From NCBI RefSeq assembly GCF_003369915.1, contig NW_022881614.1, forward strand, positions 33,005,474 to 33,069,473: 64,000 bases of DNA. Reading direction: 5' to 3'. A program made the position numbers and the translations under genes. A model generated the notes under the pieces. It worked only from the letters and a program-made list of their open reading frames with translations, was not told where the DNA came from and searched no databases. This DNA is from Drosophila miranda. Its lineage: Eukaryota > Arthropoda > Insecta > Diptera > Drosophilidae. Positions 34,401 through 46,239 of this stretch are shown here, piece by piece. Numbering within the stretch: position 1 is the stretch's first letter; each line of letters opens with the position of its first letter.

Positions 34401-36204
34401 CTGGGTTACTCCGTGGTGACTCCCGGTTCGATGAGCTGGCCCTGGAGTGGTCCCGCAGGGCCGCAGCTATCTTTGCTGGAGTATTCTGGTGATTCCTGGG
34501 TCCTGTTGCTGACTCCCGGTTCGATGAGCTGGCCCTGGGTTGGTCCAGCGGCGCCGAAGCTATCTCTGCCGAAGTTTTCTGCTTTCTGCTGTGTCCTGTT
34601 GGTGACTCCTGGTTCGACGAGCTGGCCCTGGATTGATCCAGTGGAGCCGGAGCTGTCTCTGCCCAAGTCCCTTGCTTCCTGCTGTGTCCTGTTGGTGACT
34701 CCTGTTTCGACGAGCTGGCCCTGGATTGATCCAGTGGAGCCGTAGCTGTCTCTGCCCAAGTCCTTTGTTTCCTGCTGTGTCCTGTTGGTGACTCCTGGTT
34801 CGCCGAGCTGGCCCTGGATTGATCCAGTGGAGCCGGAGCTGTCTCTGCCCAAGTCCTTTGTTTCCTGCTGTGTCCTGTTGGTGACTTCTGGTTCGACGAG
34901 CTGGCCCTGGATTGATCCAGTGGAGCCGTAGCTGTCTCTGCCCAAGTCCCTTGCTTCCTGCATTGTCCTGTTGGTGACTCCTGGTTCGACGAGCTGGCCC
35001 TGGATTTATCCAGTGGAGCCGTAGCTGTCTCTGCCCAAGTCCTTTGTTTCCTGCTGTGTCCTGTTGGTGACTCCTGGTTCGACGAGCTGGCCCTGGATTG
35101 ATCCAGTGGAGCCGGAGCTGTCTCTGCCCAAGTCCTTTGTTTCCTGCTGTGTCCTGTTGGTGACTCCTGGTTCGCCGAGCTGGCCCTGGATTGATCCAGT
35201 GGACCCGTAGCTGTCTCTGCCCAAGTCCTTTGTTTCCTGCTGTGTCCTGTTGGTGACTCCTGGTTCGACGAGCTGGCCCTGGATTGATCCAGTGGAGCCG
35301 GAGCTGTCTCTGCCCAAGTCCTTTTTTTCCTGCTGTGTCCTGTTGGTGACTCCTGGTTCGACGAGCTGGCCCTGGATTGATCCAGTGGAGCCGTAGCTGT
35401 TTCTGCCCAAGTCTTCGTTTTGTTGCGTTGTCCTGTTGGTGTCGGGGTTCGTGCTGGGGAACTGGCCATGGTTGGTTCCATCGGTGTCGCAGTTCTTTCC
35501 GTCGTAGCTTCCTTCGTGTCCTGTTGTGGTGGCGTAGTCCTGGGGTTGTTGCTTGATCTTGTCTGGTAGGGCTTTGTTGTCACTGCGGTTGGATGGTTCG
35601 TGGTTGGCTGTGGGGTGTTGGTCTGCGGCTGGTCTCGGATGGCAGTGGAGTCCGCAAACGTGACAGACCGTGGGCGTGGCTGGGCGGGGCATGATGGTAT
35701 CGTCCCGGCGGGTTTCTGCTGCAACTTCAGCTGTAGATATGCCCGTCCGCAGTGGATCCTTGCGCGGATGCCACAGAGGAAGTCGAGCCCCAAGATAAAG
35801 TCGTCTAATACCGTGGGGAGTATAAGAAGAGATACCTGTGTTTCATGCTGATCCAGGCGCACTGTGACTGCTATCGCTTGGTTGATCTCCTTCCTGGTTC
35901 CATCTGCCAGGCGGATCCTGGTCCTCACCTCTCGCCTGTTCTCGGTCGTCCCTATCTCCTTCGCCAGCCGCTCACTGATGAAGGATCGTGTGGCTCCCGT
36001 GTCGAGGGTGGCCGCAAATGCTCTCCCCTTGATGTCCACCAGGGCAGCGATCCTTCCTCCGGTCATGCTTAATGGGTGGGTTTCTCCTGTTCCTGGGTGC
36101 GCGCCTCCGTCCATGTCCCAGTTGGGCGGAGACCCGACCTGTTTCCCGACGCTGGTTTCCGGCAGCAATTGATGGTCCGGACCCCTCGGTGGCCACATTC
36201 CCAA
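31485..36204 (-). pseudogene. Element C pol (protease, repeat linker, RT, RNase H, integrase)
   Basis: Protease ATLDTGATRSFIS and ILGLDFL lie in the frame 36204-34324, followed by the 93-bp repeat linker. RT begins in the frame ending at 33578 (CVDYRQLNARSVPDAYPLPR, STLDLKNGYWQIP) and resumes at 33704-31485 with MPFGLHSAPATFQRALD and AFAYLDDIIVIG. RNase H shows LQTDASSYGLGAVL and ATEKECLA. The integrase has HDHPTAGHLG..YYWPG..CSKCQQYK and the triad CADFIGP, VCDNGTQF, NPTERANR. Frame changes occur at the linker/RT border (near 34300) and inside RT (near 33720). The first could be a programmed shift; the second disrupts catalysis. RT and integrase cores are otherwise well preserved. Confidence 0.88.
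34395..35425 (-). repeat. 93-bp coding tandem repeat in element C, about 11 copies
   Basis: Each unit encodes 31 residues of the type AETATAPLDQSRASS..SPTGHSRKQRTW. Nine copies are near-identical, and the two nearest RT are diverged (AEIASAPLDQP, AKIAAALRDHS). The unit length is a multiple of three, so two frames stay open across it. Copies alternate between ATAPLDQ and APAPLDQ types, with one break in the alternation. It lies between protease and RT and is hydrophilic, Ser/Gln-rich and presumably disordered. Confidence 0.92.
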
Positions 36205-36988
36205 CAGAACAGCTTCTGTCGGTTTGTGCCCGCACCACTGAAATGGCCGTTTTCCCCGCAGTTCCGGCAGGCTCGTTGTACATCGATCGCCTGCTCTTGC
36301 TCCTGGCCGATTCCTCGGTTGGCGATCTCGGTTTTCCCGGGTGTCTCGTGTGTGTTGCCTCGTTGTGGGTTGGTTCCATTGTCGGTATCGGCGGAACGAG
36401 GTCGATGGTTCTGCGTGGTCCCGATGCTGCGGAGTGCGTCTAGGTCCCGCGCGGTTTCGTAGGCCGAGACGAGCTGGGTCAATTTTGTGAGTGATCGGAA
36501 ATCTTGTCTGCGCGTGTACATTTGATACTCCGGACGGAGATTTTCGTAGATCCGCTCGAGTTCCTGTTCCCGAGTATACTGGGCTCGTTGCATCATCAGA
36601 CGCAACTCGATAAGGTAATCCCGGAAGGATTCCTTGGGCTTCTGTTCCCGACTTCGTATGGTGTCTTCCAGCCGCTGGAAGTATCTGGGGGCAGGAAGAA
36701 TTCTAGGAATTCTTTCCGAAAGTCTGTCCAATTCTGTCCCTGCATCTGAAAAGTTCGGAACCATCCTTCGGCCTTACCTGTAAGGAGACCGGAGACCAGT
36801 ATGTTCCCAAAGTGCGTAGCCAATTCGTCCAGCCTTGCCTGCACGGCTTCGGGGTTCCCAGGGCGTGCGATGAATGCGGTGATCCGGCTCCGTAGGTCCT
36901 CTACAGTCACAGTTTCTCCTAGTCCAAACTCCTTAGCTAGGCTCTGCAGCTCGTCCTTCCTGCGGGACGCTATCCAGCGGATGTTCAT
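36069..36988 (-). pseudogene. Element C gag with one frameshift
   Basis: ATG 36986-36988 opens MNIRWIASRRKDELQSLAKE, a SAP-like helical N-terminus shared with element D. The capsid (WFRTFQMQGQNWTDFRKEF) runs to about 36720, where the frame changes and continues (SFRDYLIELRLMMQRAQYTR). Two zinc-knuckle motifs follow (CRNCGENGHFSGAG, CWECGHRGVRTINC). The gag end overlaps the protease frame around 36204-36069, so gag-pol expression would need a shift. Confidence 0.82.
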
Positions 36989-38283
36989 CCTGATCCTGGT
37001 ACACTAGTCGGGGCACCGGTACGAGTCCTTATCAGCACGGTACTGGGTCTGGGGCTTCTGTACTAGGATACGCGGCACTGGGTGGAGAGTCCTGTTCGAA
37101 GGACACGCGGCACGATACTGGATCGGTGATCCTATACTAGGATACACGGCACTGGGGTGGGGGGATCCTGTCGAAGGATACGTGGCGAGGTACTGGATCG
37201 GTGATCCTATACTGGGATACACGGCACTGGGGTGAGGGATCCTGTTCGAAGGGCACGCGACACGGTACTAGATCGGTCATCCTGTACTAGGATACACAGC
37301 ACTAGGTGAGGTGGCACGTTACTAGGAAAAGGTCCTGTCTGACTGCTCGGTGGTAACTGTGTGACTCCTCGGTAACAACTGTCTGACTGCTCGGTAATGA
37401 CTGTCCTGACCGGTGTTCCTGCTCCGCCTTATATTGGCCGTGGCCATGGCTTTGTGGCCGAGGGCTCCTCTGCCATGTAGCTGCTCCGCTGCGATCGCCG
37501 GCTGTCCCTCGCTGCTCCGTTGTTCTACCGCTGCTTCGCTGCTTGGCTGCTCTGTCACTGTCTCGCTGCTCTGTCACTGCCTCGCTGCTCTGTCACTGCT
37601 TGGCTGCTCTGTCCCTGTCTCGCTGCTCTGTCACTGCCTCGCTGCTCTGTCACTGCCTCGCTGCTCTGTCGCTGCGCCTTCTCCGCTCTGCCGCTGCCTC
37701 GTTGCTCTGTCGCTGCTGCTTTGCTGCTCTGCCGCTGCGCCGCTGCTGCTGCTTTGCTACTCTGTCGCTGGTGCCGCCTTGTCGCCGTCGCGTGCCAAAG
37801 TTTTAGGCGCCGTCCGCGGCCATTTTCTCCCGGCACGCGGTGCTGTGTCTTCGGCGTCTTTCCCCGTCTCTTTCTGTCGCGTAGGTGGCTGGCCGCGTGG
37901 TTTTTTGCGTCTCTTTCTGCCTCGTAGGTGGCTGGCTGCGTGGTTTTTTTTTTCCGCGTGGTTTTCGCCGGCGCGTCTGGGACACGTGCCGGCGGCTGTT
38001 GCTTGGGGGGTATTAGAGAAACCAGCCTCAGCTGTACATAAGTCGAGGGATCAAAGATTGGTGCTGGCTATTCGCCGGGACACTGATTTTTGGCTGCTAA
38101 TCACTGATTTTAAGTTTACCTTCCTTTTCTCCTGCTGCTTTTCCTGATCCGTGGCTCCTAAGCATCGTTTGCTGTTTTGCTTTTGTGGGTCTTGCCTTTT
38201 AATTGTTGGCTGCTGCTTGGTTCCCTTTTCACTTTTAACTGCTTTTCACTTATTCCCTATGCTCACCGACTCTCCCCTCGTGA

Positions 38284-38301
38284 GTCCCTGCTCGGGCGCC
38301 A
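38284..38301 (-). other. Element C primer-binding site (tRNA-Lys type)
   Basis: On the minus strand TGGCGCCCGAGCAGGGAC starts two bases after the 5' LTR. This is an 18-base match type expected for tRNA-Lys priming. The leader between here and gag (36989-38283) holds a TTCGAAGGA/CTAGGATA-type direct repeat block around 37070-37290 and a CTGCTCTGTCGCTG-type repeat around 37480-37770; I see no coding content in it. Confidence 0.85.
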
Positions 38302-38303
38302 TC

Positions 38304-39503
38304 TGTAAGGAAGTTCTCAGGCCGAGGTACAGCTTCTCAGTCTTTCCAGGGCCCGGTCCTTCCCCACAGCAAAATTTGTTGTGTGAGGACCTAAGGGGAG
38401 AGCCGCTAGTGGCGAAAGCGCGCCCGTGGGGTGGATCGTGGGACGGTCGGGCCTGGTCCGGCCACGAGGCGTGGGTGAAGCCGTGCTTGGGAGCTGCAGA
38501 GACGTGCGTTGGGGGTCATGTGTGGCGGGAGACGGGGTTTGGGTCAGGGATCGGAAAGGTGTGAGAGAGGGGAGCTCAGCCCAGCAGATGCCGCATGATC
38601 CACGACTCACATCTGCGTCGCCGGGTCCCCCGGGCGAGGGTGTGGGAGAGGGAACCCAGCTTTGCGAATGCCGCGTGAATCCACGACTCACATCCAGCAT
38701 CGCCGGGTCCCCAGGGGTGAAAGGTATAGGAGAGGGATAACCCAGCTTGGTGAATGCCGCATGATCCACGACTCACATCCACTTCGCCGGGCCTCCCGGG
38801 AAAAGGGAAGAGAGGGGGAGGGGGGTGAGTGACTCCTACGGGCGAATGTTCTGAGACAGGTGGGTTGAGGTTGGTGTCTTTATTGTTTTCGGATCATTTC
38901 CCTACTTAAAATCCCGCGCCTGCAGCGGGGAAATAAACGCCAAAAAAATATCATAAACAACATGTGGGCATAGATATGTAAAGAAACTGCGGGAATGTTC
39001 TGCTTATACCTGCCTACTGCACCGATCTATCCCCCCCAGAGCTCACATACGTGAGGTGGCTCACCCTTGTTTCCCTTCTTTGGGTCCTGTTCTCCCACGG
39101 CGGGTCCTCGTCACTTCGGTGGCTTCCTTTGCACACCGCGTGGGTGCGGTCACAGCTGGTTTTATTCACCGCGTGCGGGCGAACACGGCTTATTGTGTAC
39201 ACGGCGCGGTCACGGCTTACTTTTCACATCTATGGCTTCCGCCGCACAACCAATCTGGCTCAGCCCTCGGAGATCACTCCCGAGCTTGGCTCGCCCTGGA
39301 CCGTACCAGGCCTCGGCTTTTCCTTTTCGAAGCTTCTCTGCCGCTTCGCTGCTGCGCCGCTTTCGGCTGCCGGCCTCGTCTGCGTGGGTGTATGGCTGCG
39401 TGTGTGTATTGCCTGCTTCGCCGTCGGCTCTTTTCCTCGGCTGCGTGGGCGTAAAACCTCTCTCTTAGTTCTAATAAGTAAAAAGGAGGCTTATGCCTTC
39501 ACA
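38304..39503 (-). repeat. Element C 5' LTR (1200 bp)
   Basis: It ends in the same TGTGAAGG..CCTTACA borders as the 3' LTR but is about 400 bp shorter, with a deletion joining GGGCGTAAAACC to TCTCTCTTAG near 39457 and a second gap just before GGAGGCTTATGCC. In retrotransposition both LTRs copy from one template, so these differences arose after insertion or by recombination. Confidence 0.88.
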
Positions 39504-39580
39504 GTTGTAAGAACAACTTGTTTGTTGCTAAAGATATTTCCACGGAACGTTCCAAAATAGGGTTTTCCTCTTTTGAACAT

Positions 39581-40468
39581 TGTGAGGAACCGCGGTTCCC
39601 ACAGGCCGAATTCGACCAAAGCATAGCCGGATAAAGGCGGTGGGACGGTCGGATAAAGGCTGATGGCTGGCTGGATAAGGCGAAGGTCAGCCCAGATACC
39701 CACGGATATCCGGATGCGGCGAAGAGGCCAAGGGCCCCGAGAGGAGAAGTGTCCCGCTCTCGGAGCGATAGAAACGCGAGAGGCAGAGGAGACGGCGGGA
39801 TCGGGCCGGCAGCGATCCGACGCATGACCAAACATGGGCATGGGATCACGCCACCGGCCAGGCCCCGTTACGAAGGCCGTGGAAACCAGGAGACGGCGAT
39901 GGAAAACTACCAACGCCGAGCCGGGGCCCGTCAAAGGGCTATAAAAGGAGGCTGCGGCAACGAAGCGGGTCTCTTTTGCCGTGGAGAAGTGATCGCGCGC
40001 GCACGTTGAAACCCCGCCGAAACGTAAGAGTAGTACCCGGTACGGTTCGAAGAAGTGCAGTGAAGTGAATAGCAACAGGAAGACAGGCCCCGCCTGCCCC
40101 CAGAGTGAGTCTAAGTTAAGAGGTGATCCACAGTTGCCGGCGGAAGCTAAGAGGGGAGTGTGAGACGTAGAGTGCGGATTTGCGTGGCGGGCCAAAGCAA
40201 TAGCGGAGGTCAAACTGCCCCAATCGTTAGCCTCAACGCTGCCACACCCGACGAGAGCCCACACGTGGTGGAGATCCATAGATAAGCTGAATTGTAGCAT
40301 CTAGCCCTAAGTCCTAATATAAGTACGAATAAAGAGAAATTCGATTAAAGAAAAGGAAGGTCTTATCATTTGTCGTTGGGGGCAACAATAAAAATACGTT
40401 GCGACGAATCGGCCGACCGCTGAGCGAGCCCAGCAAACTCAAGCGAACCAAGAAGCAGGTTCGTTACA
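39581..40468 (+). repeat. Element D 5' LTR (888 bp)
   Basis: Starts TGTGAGGAACCGCGG and ends GCAGGTTCGTTACA. CTATAAAAGG at about 39940 resembles a TATA box. It differs from the 3' LTR at only a handful of positions by eye (for example near 39690). Confidence 0.93.
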
Positions 40469-40470
40469 AC

Positions 40471-40489
40471 TGGCGCCCATCGTGGGGCC
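40471..40489 (+). other. Element D primer-binding site (tRNA-Lys type)
   Basis: TGGCGCCCATCGTGGGGCC starts two bases after the LTR and is of the tRNA-Lys class. Confidence 0.85.
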
Positions 40490-40537
40490 TACAACGACAA
40501 ATAGTAGGACAAAGGGAGGAGAAATATAGACGAGAGA

Positions 40538-43500
40538 ATGGGGAAGGGACAATGGATCCACCGGTTGAGAAAGGAGGAGCTTGTCCAATGCGGCCACGCC
40601 TTCGGCGTGCGGCTGGAGGGCACAGTGGACGAAATGAGAAGAACATTTAAGGAGTGGATGAGGGAACACGAAGATGAGTCGGAGTGGGCCGATCTGATTG
40701 AGGTATGGGAGTGTCGGGCGGACAGGTCCTCGCCGACACCCCGGGCGGACGACAAACAAGCCGCGTACGAGAGCACCTGGCACCCCCACCCGGCGCAGCC
40801 GCGGCGGCGCTGTGGAGGTCCCCAGTCGACATACAGAGAGAATTGATCGCTAGTCTCTCAGTGCCAATACCGGAACGCTCGCACACGGGGACGCCTAGCA
40901 GGCCTTGCCACCAAGGAAGGGATCGAAGCCGAGAGACCGAAAGAGGGAGAACCGAACCAGCCACAATATGGCCAGCACACCTGGACTACGCTAGAGTGGC
41001 GAAACAGGTGAGAGAGTGGTCGTTCCGGTTCGACGGGACGACGAAGCCTCTCGAGTTCTTGGAGCAGGTCGAGTGGTCCGCCGAGACGTACGGTCTGGAT
41101 CCGGATCTGATCCCAAGGGCGATGCCGGAGCTGCTAAAATGGCGGGCGCTGATGTGGTTCGTGGCGAACAATCGACAGTGGAGTACGTGGAAAGAGTTCT
41201 CGTCCAGCTTCCAGGCTTACTTTCTGCCGCGGGGATACTTTGGGAAGTTGCTGCAGGAAGTGAGGATGCGGAAACAGAAATGGGGCGAGCCATTCAAAGA
41301 GTATATGGTAGAGATGCAGACACTTATGCGACCCCTGAAATGTCCCCAAGAGGAGCAGACGGAGCTGATTCGTGAGAATAGCATGCCCGATCTGAGAGCG
41401 TATATGAGGCCGCACCGGTGCAAGGACCTCGACACCATGATGGAACTGGCAGACGAGTTCGAGGCGTTAGAGAGGGACCGCCTAGAGTTCCAACGGGAGA
41501 ATCCAACCGTGAAAGCCCGGGCAGCGAATCCCTTCCACAAGCCTGCCGAGACGACGGCATGTCGGCGATGCAAAGACGGCCCGCTGGACGGAGCAGCACG
41601 GGAGGAAAGGGGAGCGCGTGTCCTTATGCCGACACCGACCAACGGCAATATCGAGAACGGATATGTCAAGAATCCGGCCCAGGCGTGCCGAAGGTGTGGG
41701 AGCGCGGAGCCGGGAGTGCAACGGCCGACCTCTCACCTACTGCTGGAGATGCGGAAAAGTGGGCATCTCGGCATGGCAATGCTGCAGGAAGACGGTAAAC
41801 GCCCCGCGACCCACGCCGCGGAGGGCCGTGCCAGGGTCGCAAGAAACGGTCCTTCAAGCCTAGTCGGCAGGCTGACCAGCGAGGAGGAAGAGTTATCCGC
41901 AGTAGTGGAAGTCGTGGGCATGGAGCTGCAAGCCACGGTGGATACAGGAGCTACCAGCAGTTTCGTGAGCCGCGAGCTGGCGGACCGACTAAAGGGTGAA
42001 GGCCGGGAGGCGGCGGCAAGGAAAAGGGTGAGGTTGGCGGATGGCCATAGCCAGGAGGTCACGTGCCAGATTAAAACGAAGGTATGCTTTGGGAATAAGG
42101 AGATCCCAATGGTGCTACTCGTATTGCCGGGTGTGATTGATGAGTTAGTGTTGGGATGGGGTTTTCTCCGCGCGGTCGGGGCAGTGGTGACCTGTGCAGG
42201 GCACAGGGTGGTGATCCCTGCCCAAGATCGGGAACGAGGAGACCAGGAGGAAAGACTGTCCGTGGCGAAGGCCGAAGCTGGAGACACGGCTCCGGAGTCC
42301 GACAACGAAACGGACACGACCCTAAGAGTGGCCGCCAGAGGGGTGTCAGCGGGCATGAGGCAGAATGAGGGGGCGAGGGAAGAGCCAGTGGAGGAATTCT
42401 TTGCCCGAGAGTTAGGGGCATTTTCCAAGATCGAGGGGGTGTCTAATGTGGCGGTGCACACAATCACCATGAGTGACCCGCAACCGATTAAGCAAAGATA
42501 TTACCCGAAGAACCCCAAAATGCAGGCCGAGATTAACCAGAAAGTGGACGAACTATTAGAAATGGGATGCATAGAGCCGTCAAAGAGCCCCTACAGTTCG
42601 CCTATAGTGATGGTAAAGAAGAAAAATGGCAAATGGAGATTGTGCGTGGACTTTCGTCAAGTTAACGCGAGATCAGTAAAGGACGCGTACCCAATGCCCA
42701 GGATCGATTACATCCTCGATCAACTGCGGGAAGCGAAATTCATAAGTAGCCTAGATCTGAAGGATGGATATTGGCAGATCCCCCTGGCCGAGAGCAGCCG
42801 GCCGAGCACGGCGTTCACGGTGCCCGGAAAGGGGCTATACCAATGGAAGGTGATGCCGTTTGGGTTACACTCCGCGTCGGCCACCTTTCAACGGGCGTTA
42901 GACCAAGTGATTGGGCCAGAAATGATGCCGCACGCGTTCGCGTACCAGGATGACATAGTGGTCATCGGGCGAACAGAGGAAGAACACCGAAGAAACCTGA
43001 AAGAGGTGTTTCGACGGCTGCGCTTGGCTAACCTGCGGCTGAACGCAGACAAGTGCGAGTTCTTTAGGAAAGAGCTGCGGTATCTAGGCCACAAGGTGAC
43101 CGGCGAGGGGTAATGTACAGACCCCGAGAAAGTCGCAGCCATAGCCGAATTGAAACCGCCGACAAATGTCAAGGAGCTGAGACAGTACTTGGGAGTGGCC
43201 TCATGGTACCGGAGGTTCGTGCCCGACTTCGCCACCCTCGTGCAGCCCCTGTCCGGGCTCCTCAAAGAAGAAGACGGAATGGGTCTGGACACAAGAACGG
43301 CAAGAAGCGTTCGAGGAGGTGAAAAGACGACTAGTGGCGGACCCCGTGCTGGCGTGCCCCGACTTCTCGACTTCTCGGAAAGGGGCGAACGGGTGATATC
43401 ATATGCTAGCAGGACGCTAAATGGACCCGAAAGGAACTATTCGGCGACCGAGAAAGAATGTCTGTCCATTGTATTGGCCATCCGCCGGTTGAGGCCATAC

Positions 43501-44973
43501 TTGGAAGGATATCGCTTCAAGGGGGTCACGGACCACATGGCTCTGAAATGGCTAAATAGCATAGAAAGTCCGTCGGGAAGAGTGGCGAGATGGGCATTAG
43601 AGCTACAGCAGTACGACTTTGAAGTCGCGTACAGGAAAGGACAGCTCAACGTGGTAGCCGACGCACTCTCCCGACAACCGGTGGAGGAGCGAGGCCGTCG
43701 GATAAGAAATGAGGAGGGAAAACAACCAGTAGGCGAGCCGCCCTGCAAGTGGTTAGAGGGCATGGTAGAAAAGATCAGAAAATAATCCCCGAAGTACCAC
43801 GACTATGTGGAGAAGGGGGGAAACTTGTACCGGCACATTCCTCACCGGGCAGGGAGCGAAGAAGTCGCCTCGTGGAAGTTATGTGTGCCGAAATATGCCT
43901 GAGAAAGGGTTTTAAAGGAAAGCCACGATAGCCCGGAAGCAGGCCACGCCGGCGGAAGGAGAACCGCGGCACGGGTGGCGGCAAGATATTACTGGCCAGG
44001 GATGTACAGGGACGTGAGGGCCTACGTGCGGAAGTGCGAACTATGTCTTCGCTTTAAGCCAAGTCAGCTACAAGCGGCAGGAGAAATGTTGACACAGGTG
44101 CCGGAAGAACCATGGGCAACGGTATGCGCGGACTTTGTGGGTCCTCTGCCGAGGTCGAAACATGGGAACTCGATGCTGTTGGTGCTGGTGGATCGATTCT
44201 CCAAGTGGACCGAGTTGGTGCCGCTGAGGAAGGCCACAGCAGAGGCACTAATAAAGGCCTGTCGAGAGCGCATAATAGCCCGTTTTGGCACGCCCAAAGT
44301 CTTCATTACGGACAATGGGGTGCAGTTTGCAAGCAGGGCATTTACAAGATTCCTGGAGCAGCTAGGAGTTCGCCACCAGTTTACGGGGCCATACACGCCG
44401 CAAGAGAATCCGACAGAGCGAACGAACAGAACGGTAAAGACCGTGATAGCTCAGTTCACCGAGGGTGATCAAAGGTGTTGGGATGAAAAATGGCCGGAGC
44501 TGATGTTGGCCATGAATTCGGGAGTGTCGGATACAACGGGATATTCACCGGCGTTCGTGGTGCAAGGAAGGGAACCCCGGCTGCCAAAGGCCCTATATGA
44601 CGAGGAGACGGTAGGCACGGGACAAGGCACAGAGACGCCGGATGAAAATGCGAAGAAATTAAAGGAGCTGTTTCAGTTGGTTCGACGCAACTTGGAAAGG
44701 GCAGCCCAGGATCAGGCCAGGCATTACAACCTGGGAAGAAGACCGTGGAGGCCCGAAGTGGGAGAGGTCGTGTGGGCCAAACAGCACCACCTTTCCAATG
44801 CAGCGGAGGGATTCGCCGCGAAGCTGACACCACGGTACGATGGGCCATACCAGATAGAGGACTTTATATCCCCGGTTATCTGCAACCTAAGAAAGGAGGG
44901 CGACAGGAAGAAGAGAACGGCACACATACGAGATCTGAAACCCCAACCCGAGGAGCGAGAGACACAGGGGTGA
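40538..44973 (+). pseudogene. Element D gag-pol, broken in RT/RNase H
   Basis: Gag begins at ATG 40538 (MGKGQWIHRLRKEELVQCGH) and moves near 40840 into the frame that runs to 43113. That frame holds the capsid (WSFRFDGTTKPLEFLEQVEW), the protease ATVDTGATSSFVS and the RT (VDFRQVNARSVKDAYPMPR, SLDLKDGYWQIP). A CCHC-like knuckle (CWRCGKVGISAWQC) is readable only in another frame near 41740. The RT active site reads AYQDDIVVIG (YQDD, against YLDD in A and C). TAA 43111-43113 interrupts RT, a frameshift follows near 43275, and about 25-30 codons containing the RNase H TDAS aspartate are deleted near 43370. Stops at 43783 and near 43900 precede an intact-looking integrase (43975-44973: CADFVGP, ITDNGVQF, NPTERTNR). 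Confidence 0.88.
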
Positions 44974-46239
44974 AGGAGAATGGCTGTAATAGGTCGCCCT
45001 AAAGGGTCACGCAGGACCAGGAGCGGTAGAGTGCCACGCAGGACACTGGGGAAGGGTGCCGCGCAGGACACGCACGAGACTCGTCAGCACGCAGGGTGAT
45101 GGACTTGTGCACTTAGATTAAAAAAAAAAAAGTCGAACAGGAAGACTGTGGTTGGAGAAATCTAAAAAAAAAGCGAAAATTAGTAAAAAGAAAGCAAAAT
45201 AAAACGAGAAGAGGAAAAGCTCAGCAAACCTGAACAGGAAACGCGTCACCCAAAGCTGGGAGGCGAATCCAGTGTCGGGGAGTGTAATCTCAGACAGCGG
45301 ATGACCAGGAAAAACCCAGGGGCCAGGCTCACGCCTCAACGCGGACTCACGGGGCAACTACGAGCGTCGGGCCGGAACGACGGGTGCCGCTCATGCGTGG
45401 ACTCCCGGGGGAGGAGTCGGATGATCCTGGGGTCCGAGCCACTGTGTGAGGGAGACACCTGTCAAAAGAGTCCGGCCGGTGGCGCATAGGAGTTGCCCTG
45501 GGATGTGAGCCCAAGATTCCAGCCCGGGCGGAGGGTCGGAGGACCCATTGTTCACGAGCGGAATCGCGGCAAGCGGCCCGCATTGAGGGCAGAGGGCGAG
45601 CTGGAAAGGGAGAAAAAATTGAGTAAAAGTCATCCGGGTCGGGAGAACTCACCCAGGCCAAGGAGGGTCCGAGCAGCACGGGATGAAGAAGACATAGATA
45701 GAAGAATAAATAGCAATTTTTATAACGATTAAAAGTTAATAATTAGCAATCCATTAATCCATTAAATAGCAATTAAAATAAACAAGAATAAAGGGCTAAA
45801 TAAAAATTGTGAATAAGCAAAAATAAAATGGGGGAATAAAAAGCAAAATAATCATGAACGGGAAGGGGGTGGGTCGATCAAAGATGGAAAAGTGTTATCC
45901 ATGAGCCAACAGAGAAACGCGGCAAGAACACAACAGTATCCAAAAAAAGGGATAAGGCGAAATCGGATGGAGAGCGGAGAGCGCGACGGCACTCACACAA
46001 CCAGGGGAAAGATGCCGTTAGAGAGCGCGGCCGGCAGAGAGACGAGGCTGAGGGCCATGAGTACAAACGCAACAACCGTTAGAACCAGGCAGGAGAGACC
46101 GAAACACGGAGCACCGGCACCGGTAGAGGGAACGATTGGCAATGCAACGCGTGTATATAGGCGGGTGGAAAACGGAACAGCGAACACTTGAAGGTAATTA
46201 TCACCAGAAAGAACGCAAGAAAAGCAGCAAGAAAAAAAA
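44974..46239 (+). other. Element D region between pol and the third ORF
   Basis: Purine-rich sequence on the plus strand, with GGACAC/ACGCAGGACAC repeats near 45008-45070 and A-rich runs at 45120-45200. No long frame. It could hold splice or promoter signals for the third ORF, but I cannot identify them with confidence. Confidence 0.45.

Larger units (their letters stand above)
28916..39503 (-). mobile_element. Element C: Osvaldo/Ulysses-like Ty3/gypsy element
   Basis: A full-length element of 10.6 kb on the minus strand. LTR ends are TGTGAAGG..CCTTACA in element orientation, with a 4-bp target duplication GTTG (28912-28915 and 39504-39507). Order on the minus strand: 5' LTR 39503-38304, primer site, gag 36988-36069, protease, a 93-bp repeat block, RT/RNase H/integrase to 31485, an additional ORF region, a polypurine tract at 30529-30520, and the 3' LTR 30519-28916. 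Gag and pol are interrupted by frameshifts. Confidence 0.93.

Noticed and set aside
37413..38147. A 244-codon plus-strand Cys/Leu/Ser-rich ORF in the element C leader
   Set aside because: It is antisense to the element and made of a CTGCTCTGTCGCTG-type tandem repeat; no independent support.
39530..39560. Heat-shock element between elements C and D (GGAACGTTCC)
   Set aside because: Only one inverted pair of NGAAN modules is correctly spaced; a functional element needs three or more.
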